DNA of 57,603 bases, from positions 1-57,603 of the forward strand of contig NZ_JABFAJ010000020.1 of assembly GCF_013085345.1 (NCBI RefSeq), in the 5' to 3' direction. A program made the position numbers and the translations under genes. Under the pieces are notes generated by a model. That model searched no databases. It saw nothing but the letters and a program-made list of their open reading frames with translations, and was not told the DNA's origin. Positions 25,401-32,322 of this stretch are shown one piece after another; positions within the stretch are counted from its first letter, which is position 1, and each line of letters starts with the position of its first letter. Source of the stretch: Isoptericola sediminis (GTDB lineage: Bacteria > Actinomycetota > Actinomycetes > Actinomycetales > Cellulomonadaceae).

Positions 25401-26855
25401 CCGTGCCGGGTCGCGGCCCAGCGCACGCAGCCCGGCCAGGCGGCGGGCCGTCCGCTCGGCCCACGCGACGGTGACTCCCGTGGCGGCCACGAGGGTGTCC
25501 GTACCGTCCGGAGCGGTGCGCAGCACGCGGCCGTCGGGGGTGACGTCCCATCTGGTGCGGCACCAGGCGGGTTCCCGCGGTGCCGGATCCCTCCCGTCGT
25601 CGGGCAGGCAGAGGACGACGACGTCACCGCGGCGCGCCGCGCGGTCCGCCGCGGCGAGGTCCTCCGGCCGGGGGGAGTCGACGACCAGGACACGGGACGG
25701 CCCGCTCGAGTCCGTTCCGTCGTCGCCGGGCGAGATCCACCGGCACCAGCGCCAGGCGTCCCGTCCGTCCCCGAGGACCTCCACGGCGGCCCCGGCGGCG
25801 GCCAGATCGACCACGACCGCTCGGCCGACGCTGCGCACGGGCGCTGCCGGACCGCGCACGCTGAGGGCGCCGTCGGGCAGCAGCGTCTGCAGGGTCGGCG
25901 CGGACGGGGCCGTGCCGGCGGCCGACCGGGCTGCGGCGTGCGCACGCCGGACGCGCAGCCATGCGCCGTCGGACGCCTGGTGGGCCGCGGCCGTCCGTGC
26001 GCCGGTCCGGCCCGGGTCCGCGCCCACCGGGGGCGGCGCGAGCGGGACCGGGTCCGCAGCGCCCCACCGCCGTCGGCGCACGGCCGCGACCTGGGGTACC
26101 AGGGCGATCACCGCCACCAGGGAGAACAGGGCGTACAGCGGCTGGCGCAGGGTGACGGCGAGAACCACGGAGCCCAGCACGGGCACCAGCCCGGTGATCA
26201 GCATCGCCGGCCCGGCACCGGCCGGACGGTCCGGCGCGGCCGCGGGGGGACCCAGCCAGACGTCGACGTCACCCGAGGCGTGCAGCGCGAATCGCGAGCC
26301 GTCCAGGTCGAGCTCCGTGCCCGGTCGCCAGCGGCGCGGCCAGGGCCCGAGCCGCCGGGTGCGCCCGGCGGGCGGGGCCAGGGCGACGGGCCGCCGCCAC
26401 CGGGGCCCCCGGGTCACCGGGCGGGGGACACGGTGCGGGGCGGCCCGTCGCGGCAGCCGGCGCACCCGCACCCGGTCCCGGGTGTCCACGGTCACCCGGA
26501 CCCGCGCATCGCGCTGACCGAGCGTCAGCGGTGCCCCGACGGCGAGCACCCGCGGCTCCCCGGCGCGCAGACCCGACGCCGCGGTCAGGAACCACCGGCT
26601 GCGCAGCGCGGCGACGTCGGCCGCCGGCAGCCTCCCGCCGCCCGGGCCGGCCACGGAGAGCACCGCCCCCGGCAGCAGCGGACGGCGGCCCACGCGGGCG
26701 TCGTCACCGACGGGCCGGTCGTCGGCGATCAGCTCGGCGCGCAGCAGCTCGGGTCGCCGGACGAGGTCGGCGAGCGGGGCGCGCAGGTCACCGAGCCGCG
26801 CGCCCTCGGGCAGCTCGACGTCCTCGTCGGGGTGCAGCGTGAGGCGGACGGGCAT
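22491..26855 (-). CDS. EccC-like FtsK/SpoIIIE ATPase with antisense-derived tail
   Basis: It is a giant membrane-anchored motor protein (1454 residues as read). A ubiquitin-like N-terminal region precedes two membrane helices near 217-257 and three ATPase modules. The first has a canonical Walker A GTTGAGKS near 560 and Walker B VVVIDEF near 660. The second (GAARSGRTT, near 883) and third (GPRGAGRST, near 1128) carry Arg for the Walker Lys. This is the plan of EccC/EssC type VII secretion motors, but no WXG100 or other Ecc gene is nearby. From about residue 1298 the frame is exactly antisense to the membrane gene at 22533-22961 and gives a charged, low-complexity tail. The natural end is probably near 22970. 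ATG at 26855 has no ribosome site; GTG at 26861 is an alternative. Confidence 0.85.
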   Translation of the reverse strand: MPVRLTLHPDEDVELPEGARLGDLRAPLADLVRRPELLRAELIADDRPVGDDARVGRRPLLPGAVLSVAGPGGGRLPAADVAALRSRWFLTAASGLRAGEPRVLAVGAPLTLGQRDARVRVTVDTRDRVRVRRLPRRAAPHRVPRPVTRGPRWRRPVALAPPAGRTRRLGPWPRRWRPGTELDLDGSRFALHASGDVDVWLGPPAAAPDRPAGAGPAMLITGLVPVLGSVVLAVTLRQPLYALFSLVAVIALVPQVAAVRRRRWGAADPVPLAPPPVGADPGRTGARTAAAHQASDGAWLRVRRAHAAARSAAGTAPSAPTLQTLLPDGALSVRGPAAPVRSVGRAVVVDLAAAGAAVEVLGDGRDAWRWCRWISPGDDGTDSSGPSRVLVVDSPRPEDLAAADRAARRGDVVVLCLPDDGRDPAPREPAWCRTRWDVTPDGRVLRTAPDGTDTLVAATGVTVAWAERTARRLAGLRALGRDPARLGEETTPDRSDDRSDPTDPRIPATVALRDLLDGSEPAARWARARGWTIPLGRGADGTPVVLDLVADGPHLLVAGTTGAGKSELLQSLVLALAATRSPADLSLALVDFKGGASFGRCADLPHVVGQVTDLEPGLAGRALTGLRAELRRRERLLADHGVATSDDLPAGTLPRLVVVIDEFRALADDLPEFLPGLLRIAAQGRSLGVHLVLATQRPAGAVSADLRANVTTRIALRVVDVADSRDVVEHPAAAAIRVGDPGRAVLRIGSAPPLAVQCAHAGARGDGTAGPVRRVPTGWTAGRHDSPPVRTDRSADAGDPVADLVADLRRAAHGLGHRPGPAPWLPPLPDQVGADDVRPGDEDPPPGPDRLPLALADDPDGQRRLLACWRPHDGHLAVLGAARSGRTTVLATLAHAALAGGWSVHVLAPDAAHRAFTPFADHPGFGTLAGADDPRRTRRLLRLLAAAPDRADGSRTLVLVDDAPGLRAALATSDPWDPLVTALAAGRAAFAVTADSATVGGLAARVGPRVVMLGNDPHTAVMLGVPQPFAGAGGPPGRAVLLGNHEPQLCQVLLPGHPPAAALPAPSGGERTPRVLPLPTEVAAAELDLARRDRRATGTAVLVGLGGDAAEPVALDVGAGALVVGPRGAGRSTVLCTVARALAAAGRLAGVVSRDPAVRAAAGDAPTAGRTSVGVRELVGSLTAAGGTLVVDDLDVVTQSCPVEADRLAALVDDGLTVVASATTQGAVMAHRGVLAELRGRRTGVVLAPGERGADEVLGTVVSEVADPGPPRPGRGALVQAGHAVCVQVVRIDAEPDGSAERVLDDPPRHEADQDDGSQQEHQHPAERRGDGPAGEQRDAEQPLEDLPAGDGRAAASTSLPQRTRGPGQEPRQREEERHREEADPEADGPTSHEVDDHRAGEDHHRQDLETDHADDRDQGPRRTRRGTGVSRVGGGVGGGHRGDDKADQARCAV
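22533..22961 (+). CDS. Small integral membrane protein, unknown
   Basis: The 142-residue product has a polar Ser/Pro/Asp-rich N-terminus, then about four hydrophobic segments (LVAVVGVVGLEVLAMVVFAG, ISLFAVAFFLALAWFLAWA, WQIFQGLLGIALL, GGVLMLLLAAVVLVCL). Wobble positions are overwhelmingly G or C, as in neighbouring real genes. It is wholly antisense to the 3' part of the FtsK frame, and this strand looks like the true coding one because the opposite frame yields only the charged mirror of hydrophobic codons. The family is not recognised. No ribosome site is obvious. It is divergent from whiB1. Confidence 0.75.
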   Translation: MPASDAPSDPADAGPSSRPPRALVAVVGVVGLEVLAMVVFAGAMVVDLVRGRSVSLGISLFAVAFFLALAWFLAWASRALWQGRRGGRSPVAGWQIFQGLLGIALLTSGSVAATLGGVLMLLLAAVVLVCLMTRGVVEHTLG

Positions 26856-26934
26856 GTGCACGACGGTGTCATCCCCGCCACCACCCACGCCGCGGTCGTC
26901 CACACCCTGTGGACGACCGCGGCTCCGACGGGCG

Positions 26935-29508
26935 TCACTCCGTGGCGAGCGCCTCCACCGGTGAGGCCTTCAGCGCCGTGCGGGCGGGCGCCACCGAGGC
27001 GACCAGGCCGGCCACGAGCGCGACGACCAGCACCAGGGTGATCTCGAGCCACGGGACGCTCAGGGACACGTCCCCCATGATCCCGAGCGCGGCCCCGGCA
27101 CCCGCCCAGCCGTACACCAGGCCCAGCACGACGCCGAGCACCGCGCCGACACCCGCGATGAGCAGGCCCTCGATCGCGAGCATGCCGCGCAGCTGGGCCT
27201 TCGACAGCCCGATCGCCCGCAGCGTCGCCGACTCGCGGCGCCGTTCGATGACCGACAGCGACAGCGTGTTCGCCACCCCGATCAGGGCGATGACCACGGC
27301 CACCGCGAGCAGTCCGACGACGATGCCCAGCATCGTGTCGATCACCTGGTCGAACAGGGCGCGCTGGGACGCGACGCCGGTGACCTGGGCCGACTCGCCC
27401 GAGTCCGCCACGACGTCCTGGATCGCGCCGACGGCGGACGCGGCGTCCACCCCGTCGTCCAGCGCCAGGTACATCCCCGTCACGGACGCGTCCGAGGACA
27501 GCGCCGCCAGGTCGTCGGTCGTCAGGTAGCTCGTGTCGCCGGACGCACCGACCGCCACGGTGACGGTCACCGCGCCGTCGGTGTCCGTCAGCTCGACGGA
27601 GTCCCCGGTGCCCAGCGCCAGGTCCTGCGCCTGGACCTCACCGAGGAGCACCGTGCCCGGCTCGAGGTCCGCCAGGACGTCCGGGGCGTTCAACACCTCC
27701 GCGCCGCCTGCCGGGTCGATGGCGGTGAGTGGCAGCCAGGTCGCCGCCGACCCGGCGCCGGACGTCGCCCGTACGAGGATCTCCGAGACGTCGGTGGTCG
27801 CACGCACGCCGTCCACGGCGGCCACGTCGGCCCGCAGCTCGCCCGACAGGGCTTCCTGCTCGCCGTCGGCGTCGGAGGCGGTCGAGGTCACCATCACGTC
27901 CACCGGGAACTGCTCGTCCAGCGCCGCCGTCAGCGACGTCCGGGCGCTCGCGGCCCCGGTGGTCATCATCGCCACCAGGGTGACGCCGATGAGCAGCGCG
28001 GTGCTGGTGGTCGCCGTGCGTCGCGGGTTGCGCAGCGTGTTCGCGGCCGCGAGCCGCGCCGTCGGGCCCGAGGCGGCGACGAGCCGTCCCGCCGCCGCGG
28101 CGACCCTCGGCAGCCAGAAGACGGCCCCGACGGCCACCCCGACGAACGACAGCGCACCGCCGGCGATCCCGGCCAGCAGGCCGAGCGTCGGCTCCTGCCA
28201 GACCGTGCCCAGCGCGGCGCCCGCCGCGAGCAGCCCGAAGCCGACCGCCGCGGTCAGCAGCGACAGCACCAGGCGGACCTTCCCGGCGCGACGCGAGGTC
28301 GAGGGGGAGTCGGCAGGACGCAGCGCGGCCAGCGGTGCCACCCGGGTCGCCACCCGGGCGGGGACCAGAGCGGCGCCGACCGTGACGACGGTGCCGACCA
28401 GTACCGGGACCACGACGACCTGCCAGGTGAGCGCGACGGCGCCCGGCAGCGGCACGGGGACGTCCAGGGCGTGGGCGACCCACAGGGCCGTCTGCCCGAG
28501 CGCCGTGCCGAGCAGCACGCCGGCCACCGAGGCGACCAGGCCGAGGATCGCCGCCTCGGTGAGCACGCTGCGACCGACCTGGGCCTTGTCCGCCCCGACG
28601 CAGCGCAGCAGCGCCAGCGTGCGGGCCCGCTGGGCCACGAGCACCTGGAAGGTGTTGGTGATGACCAGCCCGGCCACCACCAGCGCGACCGCGGCGAAGG
28701 TGAGCACGAACACGAGGAACATCAGGTCCTGACCGCCGGTGAGCTCGGCGGCGGACTCGGCCGCGCGCTCGTCGGTGGTGACCACCCACGGTGCGCTGTC
28801 CGTGCTCGTGGCTCCACCGACCGTCCCGGCGAGCGCGGACTGCGCCGCGGTGACGTCCGTGCCGTCCGCCACGACGACGGCGGCCTCGGTGACGGCGACC
28901 GGCTCGCCCCGGGCCTCCGTCTGCCACGTCGTGTAGGTCGCGGCGTCGACGACGGCGGCACCACCGGTCCGCGCGTACGCCCCGAACGGGTCGTCCAGCA
29001 ACCCGACGACGGCCGGCGTCTCGGTGACCTGCCGCCACGAGCCGTCGTCGCCGACGACGTCGCGCCCGACGTCGACGGTGTCCCCGAGGGTGACGCCGAG
29101 CCGGTCGGCGACGTCGGCCGGCAGCGCGATCTCGCCGGCGGCGGACGGCATCGCGCCCGCGGTCACCTCGAGGGGCATGAGCCGGTCGTCGGCCGTGGGG
29201 ACGACGCTCTGGTAGACCGAGCGGGCCCCGTCGGTCAGCTCGGCGTAGATGGCCGTCACCGGAGCGACGGCCGCGACGCCGTCGGTCGCGGCCAGCGCGT
29301 CGACGTCGAGCGGGGCGTCCTGCGTGGCGCCGACCACGAGGTCGGCGTCGCCGTACTGCGCCGCGACGGAGTCGTACGTCATGCGGGTGATGACGCCGGA
29401 GGCCAGCAGCGTGGCCGCGACGAAGGCCGTCCCGATGACGATCGCGACGCCCGCGGCGGCGAGCCGGCCGGCGCTGCGGCGCATCTGGGCCAGGGTGATC
29501 CGCAGCAT
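26935..29508 (-). CDS. ABC exporter permease, FtsX/MacB type
   Basis: The 857-residue membrane protein has the duplicated FtsX plan. An N-terminal helix (AAAGVAIVIGTAFVAATLLAS) is followed by a large extracellular domain, then three helices near 260-390. A second helix and extracellular domain begin near 480, and a final set of three helices spans about 745-850. Such permeases move peptides, lipids or antibiotics outward or act mechanically on the envelope; they do not import. The ATG overlaps the ATPase stop by one base (TGATG). The substrate is unknown. Confidence 0.93.
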   Translation of the reverse strand: MLRITLAQMRRSAGRLAAAGVAIVIGTAFVAATLLASGVITRMTYDSVAAQYGDADLVVGATQDAPLDVDALAATDGVAAVAPVTAIYAELTDGARSVYQSVVPTADDRLMPLEVTAGAMPSAAGEIALPADVADRLGVTLGDTVDVGRDVVGDDGSWRQVTETPAVVGLLDDPFGAYARTGGAAVVDAATYTTWQTEARGEPVAVTEAAVVVADGTDVTAAQSALAGTVGGATSTDSAPWVVTTDERAAESAAELTGGQDLMFLVFVLTFAAVALVVAGLVITNTFQVLVAQRARTLALLRCVGADKAQVGRSVLTEAAILGLVASVAGVLLGTALGQTALWVAHALDVPVPLPGAVALTWQVVVVPVLVGTVVTVGAALVPARVATRVAPLAALRPADSPSTSRRAGKVRLVLSLLTAAVGFGLLAAGAALGTVWQEPTLGLLAGIAGGALSFVGVAVGAVFWLPRVAAAAGRLVAASGPTARLAAANTLRNPRRTATTSTALLIGVTLVAMMTTGAASARTSLTAALDEQFPVDVMVTSTASDADGEQEALSGELRADVAAVDGVRATTDVSEILVRATSGAGSAATWLPLTAIDPAGGAEVLNAPDVLADLEPGTVLLGEVQAQDLALGTGDSVELTDTDGAVTVTVAVGASGDTSYLTTDDLAALSSDASVTGMYLALDDGVDAASAVGAIQDVVADSGESAQVTGVASQRALFDQVIDTMLGIVVGLLAVAVVIALIGVANTLSLSVIERRRESATLRAIGLSKAQLRGMLAIEGLLIAGVGAVLGVVLGLVYGWAGAGAALGIMGDVSLSVPWLEITLVLVVALVAGLVASVAPARTALKASPVEALATE

Positions 29509-30338
29509 CAGGCACCTGCCGGCGTGACGTCGTCGGACACGGGGGTCTCGAGGGAGCGCAACGCGTCCAGCCCGGCCAGCACGGCCTCCGGCGTGGGGTC
29601 GGAGATCTCCCCGGCGATCCGGCCGTCGGCGATGAGGACCACCCTGTCCGCGTACGCCGCGGCCGTCGGGTCGTGGGTGACCATGATGATCGTGCGGCCC
29701 AGCTCGCGGACGCTGCGGCGCAGGAAGCTCAGGACCTCCACGCCGCTGCGGGAGTCCAGGTTGCCGGTGGGCTCGTCGGCGAACACGACCTCCGGCTGGG
29801 CGATGAGCGCCCGGGCGATGGCGACGCGCTGCTGCTGGCCGCCGGAGAGCTCGCTCGGGCGGTGCGTGAGCCGCTCGGACAGCCCGAGCGTGGTCACCAG
29901 CGTGTCGAACCAGGCGCGGTCGACGGTGCCGCCGGCGAGCTCGACCGGGAGGGTGATGTTCTGCTCGGCGGTGAACATCGGCAGCAGGTTGAACTGCTGG
30001 AAGACGAACCCGACGCGGTCGCGCCGCAGCCTCGTCAGGGCCTTGTCGCCCAGGGCGGTCACGTCCGTCGTCCCGAGGAACGCCTGGCCGCTCGTGGCGC
30101 TGTCGAGGCCGGCCAGCAGGTGCATGAGCGTGGACTTGCCCGAGCCCGACGGCCCCATGATCGCGGTGAACCGGCCGGCCGCGAAGTCCACGTCGACACC
30201 GTCCAGGGCGCGGACCTGCGCCTGGCCGGTGCCGTAGGTCTTGGTCAGGGCCCGGGCCCGCACGGCCGGGACGTGGTCGGTGGGGGCCACGGCGTCACGG
30301 GCGCCGTCGTCGATCGGGACGTACACGGTGGTGTCCAC
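29508..30338 (-). CDS. ABC exporter ATPase, MacB/LolD type
   Basis: The 276-residue nucleotide-binding subunit drives the FtsX-type permease encoded next. Walker A GPSGSGKST, Q-loop VFQQFNLLP, signature LSGGQQQR, Walker B VVFADEPTGNLD and the switch His in VTHDP are all intact. The GTG start at 30338 is preceded by GGAGAG at 6 bases. The N-terminal 25 residues before VRARALTKTYG are extra. The 200-base upstream region contains an inverted repeat. The pair resembles exporters controlled by neighbouring NarL-type two-component systems, one of which lies 1.3 kb away. Confidence 0.95.
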   Translation of the reverse strand: MDTTVYVPIDDGARDAVAPTDHVPAVRARALTKTYGTGQAQVRALDGVDVDFAAGRFTAIMGPSGSGKSTLMHLLAGLDSATSGQAFLGTTDVTALGDKALTRLRRDRVGFVFQQFNLLPMFTAEQNITLPVELAGGTVDRAWFDTLVTTLGLSERLTHRPSELSGGQQQRVAIARALIAQPEVVFADEPTGNLDSRSGVEVLSFLRRSVRELGRTIIMVTHDPTAAAYADRVVLIADGRIAGEISDPTPEAVLAGLDALRSLETPVSDDVTPAGA

Positions 30339-30464
30339 GGGATGCTCTCCGCATGTCTGGTGCTGGCGGCTCCCGTCGGGGAGCGCGATGACGGCACCGA
30401 CGCTACGGAGCGCCGGATGCGCCGTCGTCGGTCTGCAGGCTGGTCCCGACGGGCGTCCAGGTCA

Positions 30465-30477
30465 TCCTCAGGGAGGA
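30465..30477. promoter_or_regulatory. Inverted repeat upstream of the ABC exporter
   Basis: TCCTC and GAGGA arms flank AGG, 127 bases upstream of the ATPase gene. The size suits a NarL/LuxR-type regulator. It is a weak candidate for the response regulator at 31651-32322. Confidence 0.4.
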
Positions 30478-30541
30478 CGTCCACCCGGGTGGCCTCCGGG
30501 TTCCCCCGGACGCCGGGGAGGGGGAACCGGAGAGCGTCGGC

Positions 30542-30940
30542 TCAGCGCGGCGGCCAGACGTGGGACGAGGTCACGGTCATCCAGGCGCTCACCCGGGGGT
30601 GGTCGCGGACCACGTACGGCTCGTCGGTGTAGTGGCGGGCGAGGCGGTCGATGTCGGCCAGGTCCGGGTCGTCGACGAGCTCGACCTCGCCGCGCAGGCT
30701 CACGTGGTGGTACCAGTTCGTGTCCAGCACGGTGAGCGAGACGCGCGGGTCGTGCTCGAGGTGCCGCAGGCGGGCGCGGCCGGCGTCGAGGTTGAGCAGG
30801 ACGCGCTGGGAGTCGTCGTCCCAGAGGTACCAGGTGGCCACCGACACGGGAGCACCGGAGGGCGTCACCGTGGCCATCACGGCCGGGTTCGGACGGCGGA
30901 GCAGCTCGAGCGTGGCGGACGTCAGAGGAGTGGTCGTCAT
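30542..30940 (-). CDS. PPOX-class F420/flavin-dependent oxidoreductase
   Basis: The 132-residue protein has the split-barrel flavin-reductase fold. AVMATVTPSGAPVSVATWYLWDD is the family's N-terminal strand pair, and RLRHLEHDPRVSLTVLD the following helix and strand. Actinobacterial members (Rv1155-like) use F420 or bind biliverdin or FMN; the cofactor cannot be settled by eye. The length is typical. ATG at 30940 has CAGAAT 6 bases upstream and no ribosome site, so the mRNA may be leaderless. Confidence 0.87.
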   Translation of the reverse strand: MTTTPLTSATLELLRRPNPAVMATVTPSGAPVSVATWYLWDDDSQRVLLNLDAGRARLRHLEHDPRVSLTVLDTNWYHHVSLRGEVELVDDPDLADIDRLARHYTDEPYVVRDHPRVSAWMTVTSSHVWPPR

Positions 30941-30946
30941 CCGTCC

Positions 30947-30952
30947 ATTCTG
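30947..30952 (-). promoter_or_regulatory. Possible -10 box of the PPOX gene
   Basis: CAGAAT lies 6 bases before the ATG, one mismatch from TAnnnT. Confidence 0.4.
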
Positions 30953-30959
30953 GTGGGCG

Positions 30960-31607
30960 TCACCCGTCGTCGCGGAGGCGGGCCCGCACGAGGACGAAGA
31001 TCGCCGCCGACAGCAGCAGACCGGCGGTGAGGACGATCCAGACGTAGACCGGCCCGCCGACGAGGCTCTCCAGCAGGACGCGGCTCTGCGAGGTGGGGTC
31101 GGCGAGCACCACGGCCACGAAGGCCGCCACGACGACCACGATCACCCCGGTCAGGGCCCGCTCCCACCTCTTGTCCATCCGGGAGTGGTCCATCACGCGC
31201 CTGCCGGCCCGCACGATGTGCCGGGCCCGCAGCAGACGCAGCGCCCCGACGGCCCGGACCAGCCGCAGGAGCTGGGCCGGTCCGATCGCCAACGCGGCGG
31301 AGACGACGACGGCCAGCGTGACCCCGACCAGCCAGCGGTGCTGCCGCACCCACTGCCGCTTGTCGCCGGAGACCGCGAACAGCACGACGGTCTCCGACAG
31401 CAGCACGGCGCCGGTGAGCAGGCTGCCCACGGTGCCGATCGTCGAGTAGGGCTCGGAGAGCAGCGTCAGCCAGACGGCCGGGACGGAGGCCAGTGCCGCG
31501 ACGATCACCGGCCAGGCGAACCGCCGCTCCCAGCGGTCCTCGGTCGGCTCGGGCGCCGGGTCCTCCACGGTGGAGGACCTGGGCTCGAGGGAGGACTCGC
31601 GGGACAC
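30960..31607 (-). CDS. Voltage-sensor-like membrane protein without pore filter
   Basis: It has 215 residues with about six hydrophobic segments. After three helices comes RLVRAVGALRLLRARHIVR, near 115-135, with Arg residues mostly at three-residue spacing as in the S4 helix of voltage-gated channels. A linker and two more helices follow (ALTGVIVVVVAAFVAVVLA and VYVWIVLTAGLLLSAAIFVLV), which would be S5 and S6. The short segment between them (about 18 residues) lacks any TVGYG-like selectivity filter or clear pore helix. It may be a voltage-sensing protein that does not conduct K+, or a degenerate channel. GTG at 31607 is preceded by TACCCT at 7 bases. Confidence 0.75.
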   Translation of the reverse strand: MSRESSLEPRSSTVEDPAPEPTEDRWERRFAWPVIVAALASVPAVWLTLLSEPYSTIGTVGSLLTGAVLLSETVVLFAVSGDKRQWVRQHRWLVGVTLAVVVSAALAIGPAQLLRLVRAVGALRLLRARHIVRAGRRVMDHSRMDKRWERALTGVIVVVVAAFVAVVLADPTSQSRVLLESLVGGPVYVWIVLTAGLLLSAAIFVLVRARLRDDG

Positions 31608-31614
31608 GACACCC

Positions 31615-31620
31615 AGGGTA
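31615..31620 (-). promoter_or_regulatory. -10 box of the voltage-sensor-like gene
   Basis: TACCCT lies 7 bases before the GTG at 31607, with no ribosome site. Confidence 0.55.
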
Positions 31621-31650
31621 GGGGCAGCCGCCGGGGGCCCGGCGGCCGGT

Positions 31651-32322
31651 TCAGGCCCCGGGCCGGACGAGCCCGGTCTCGTAGGCGGTGACCACGGCCT
31701 GGACCCGGTCGCGGGCTCCCAGCTTGGCGAGCACGCGGCCGACGTGCGTCTTCACGGTCGTCTCGGCGACGAACAGGTCGGCCGCGATCTCGGTGTTGGA
31801 CCGCCCGCGCGCCATGAGGACCAGCACCTCGCGCTCCCGGTCGGTCAGTGCGGCCAGCGCCGCGTGCTGGGCGGGGGCGGACGACGCCGGCAGCGCCGTG
31901 ACGAGATGCTCCAGCAGGCGGCGGGTGGAGGACGGCGCGATGACCGCGTCGCCGTGGTGCACCGTCCGGACCGCGGCGAGCAGCTCCTCCGGCGGGGTGT
32001 CCTTGAGCAGGAAGCCGGACGCCCCGGCGCGGATCGCCTCGAGGACGTACTCGTCGAGGTCGAAGGTCGTCAGCACGACGACCGTCGGCGCGTCGGGGGA
32101 GGCCGTGAGCCGGGCCGTGGCCGTCAGCCCGTCCATCGTCGGCATGCGCACGTCCATGAGCACCACGTCGACCCGGTGGTCGGCCAGCAGCCGCAGCGCC
32201 TGCGCGCCGTCGGAGGCCTCGACGACCACGGTCAGATCCTCCTGGGAGTCGATGACCATCCGCAGCCCGGCGCGCACGAGCTGCTGGTCGTCGACGAGCG
32301 CGACGCGGATCGGCGCGGTCAT
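31651..32322 (-). CDS. NarL/LuxR-type response regulator
   Basis: The 223-residue regulator has a receiver domain with phospho-acceptor Asp57 (VVLMDVRMP), the acidic pocket VALVDDQQ and Lys in FLLKDTPP. A C-terminal LuxR helix-turn-helix follows (LTDREREVLVLMARGRSNTEIA). The ATG overlaps the kinase stop as ATGA, so it is co-translated with its partner kinase. The nearest likely target is the ABC exporter at 26.9-30.3 kb (inference from the common NarL-TCS/FtsX-exporter pairing). Confidence 0.94.
   Translation of the reverse strand: MTAPIRVALVDDQQLVRAGLRMVIDSQEDLTVVVEASDGAQALRLLADHRVDVVLMDVRMPTMDGLTATARLTASPDAPTVVVLTTFDLDEYVLEAIRAGASGFLLKDTPPEELLAAVRTVHHGDAVIAPSSTRRLLEHLVTALPASSAPAQHAALAALTDREREVLVLMARGRSNTEIAADLFVAETTVKTHVGRVLAKLGARDRVQAVVTAYETGLVRPGA

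Noticed and set aside
23007-27041. 1344-codon open frame antisense to the FtsK gene
   Set aside because: It has low-complexity Arg/Gly/His content, no domain, and disrupts clear ATPase motifs on the other strand.
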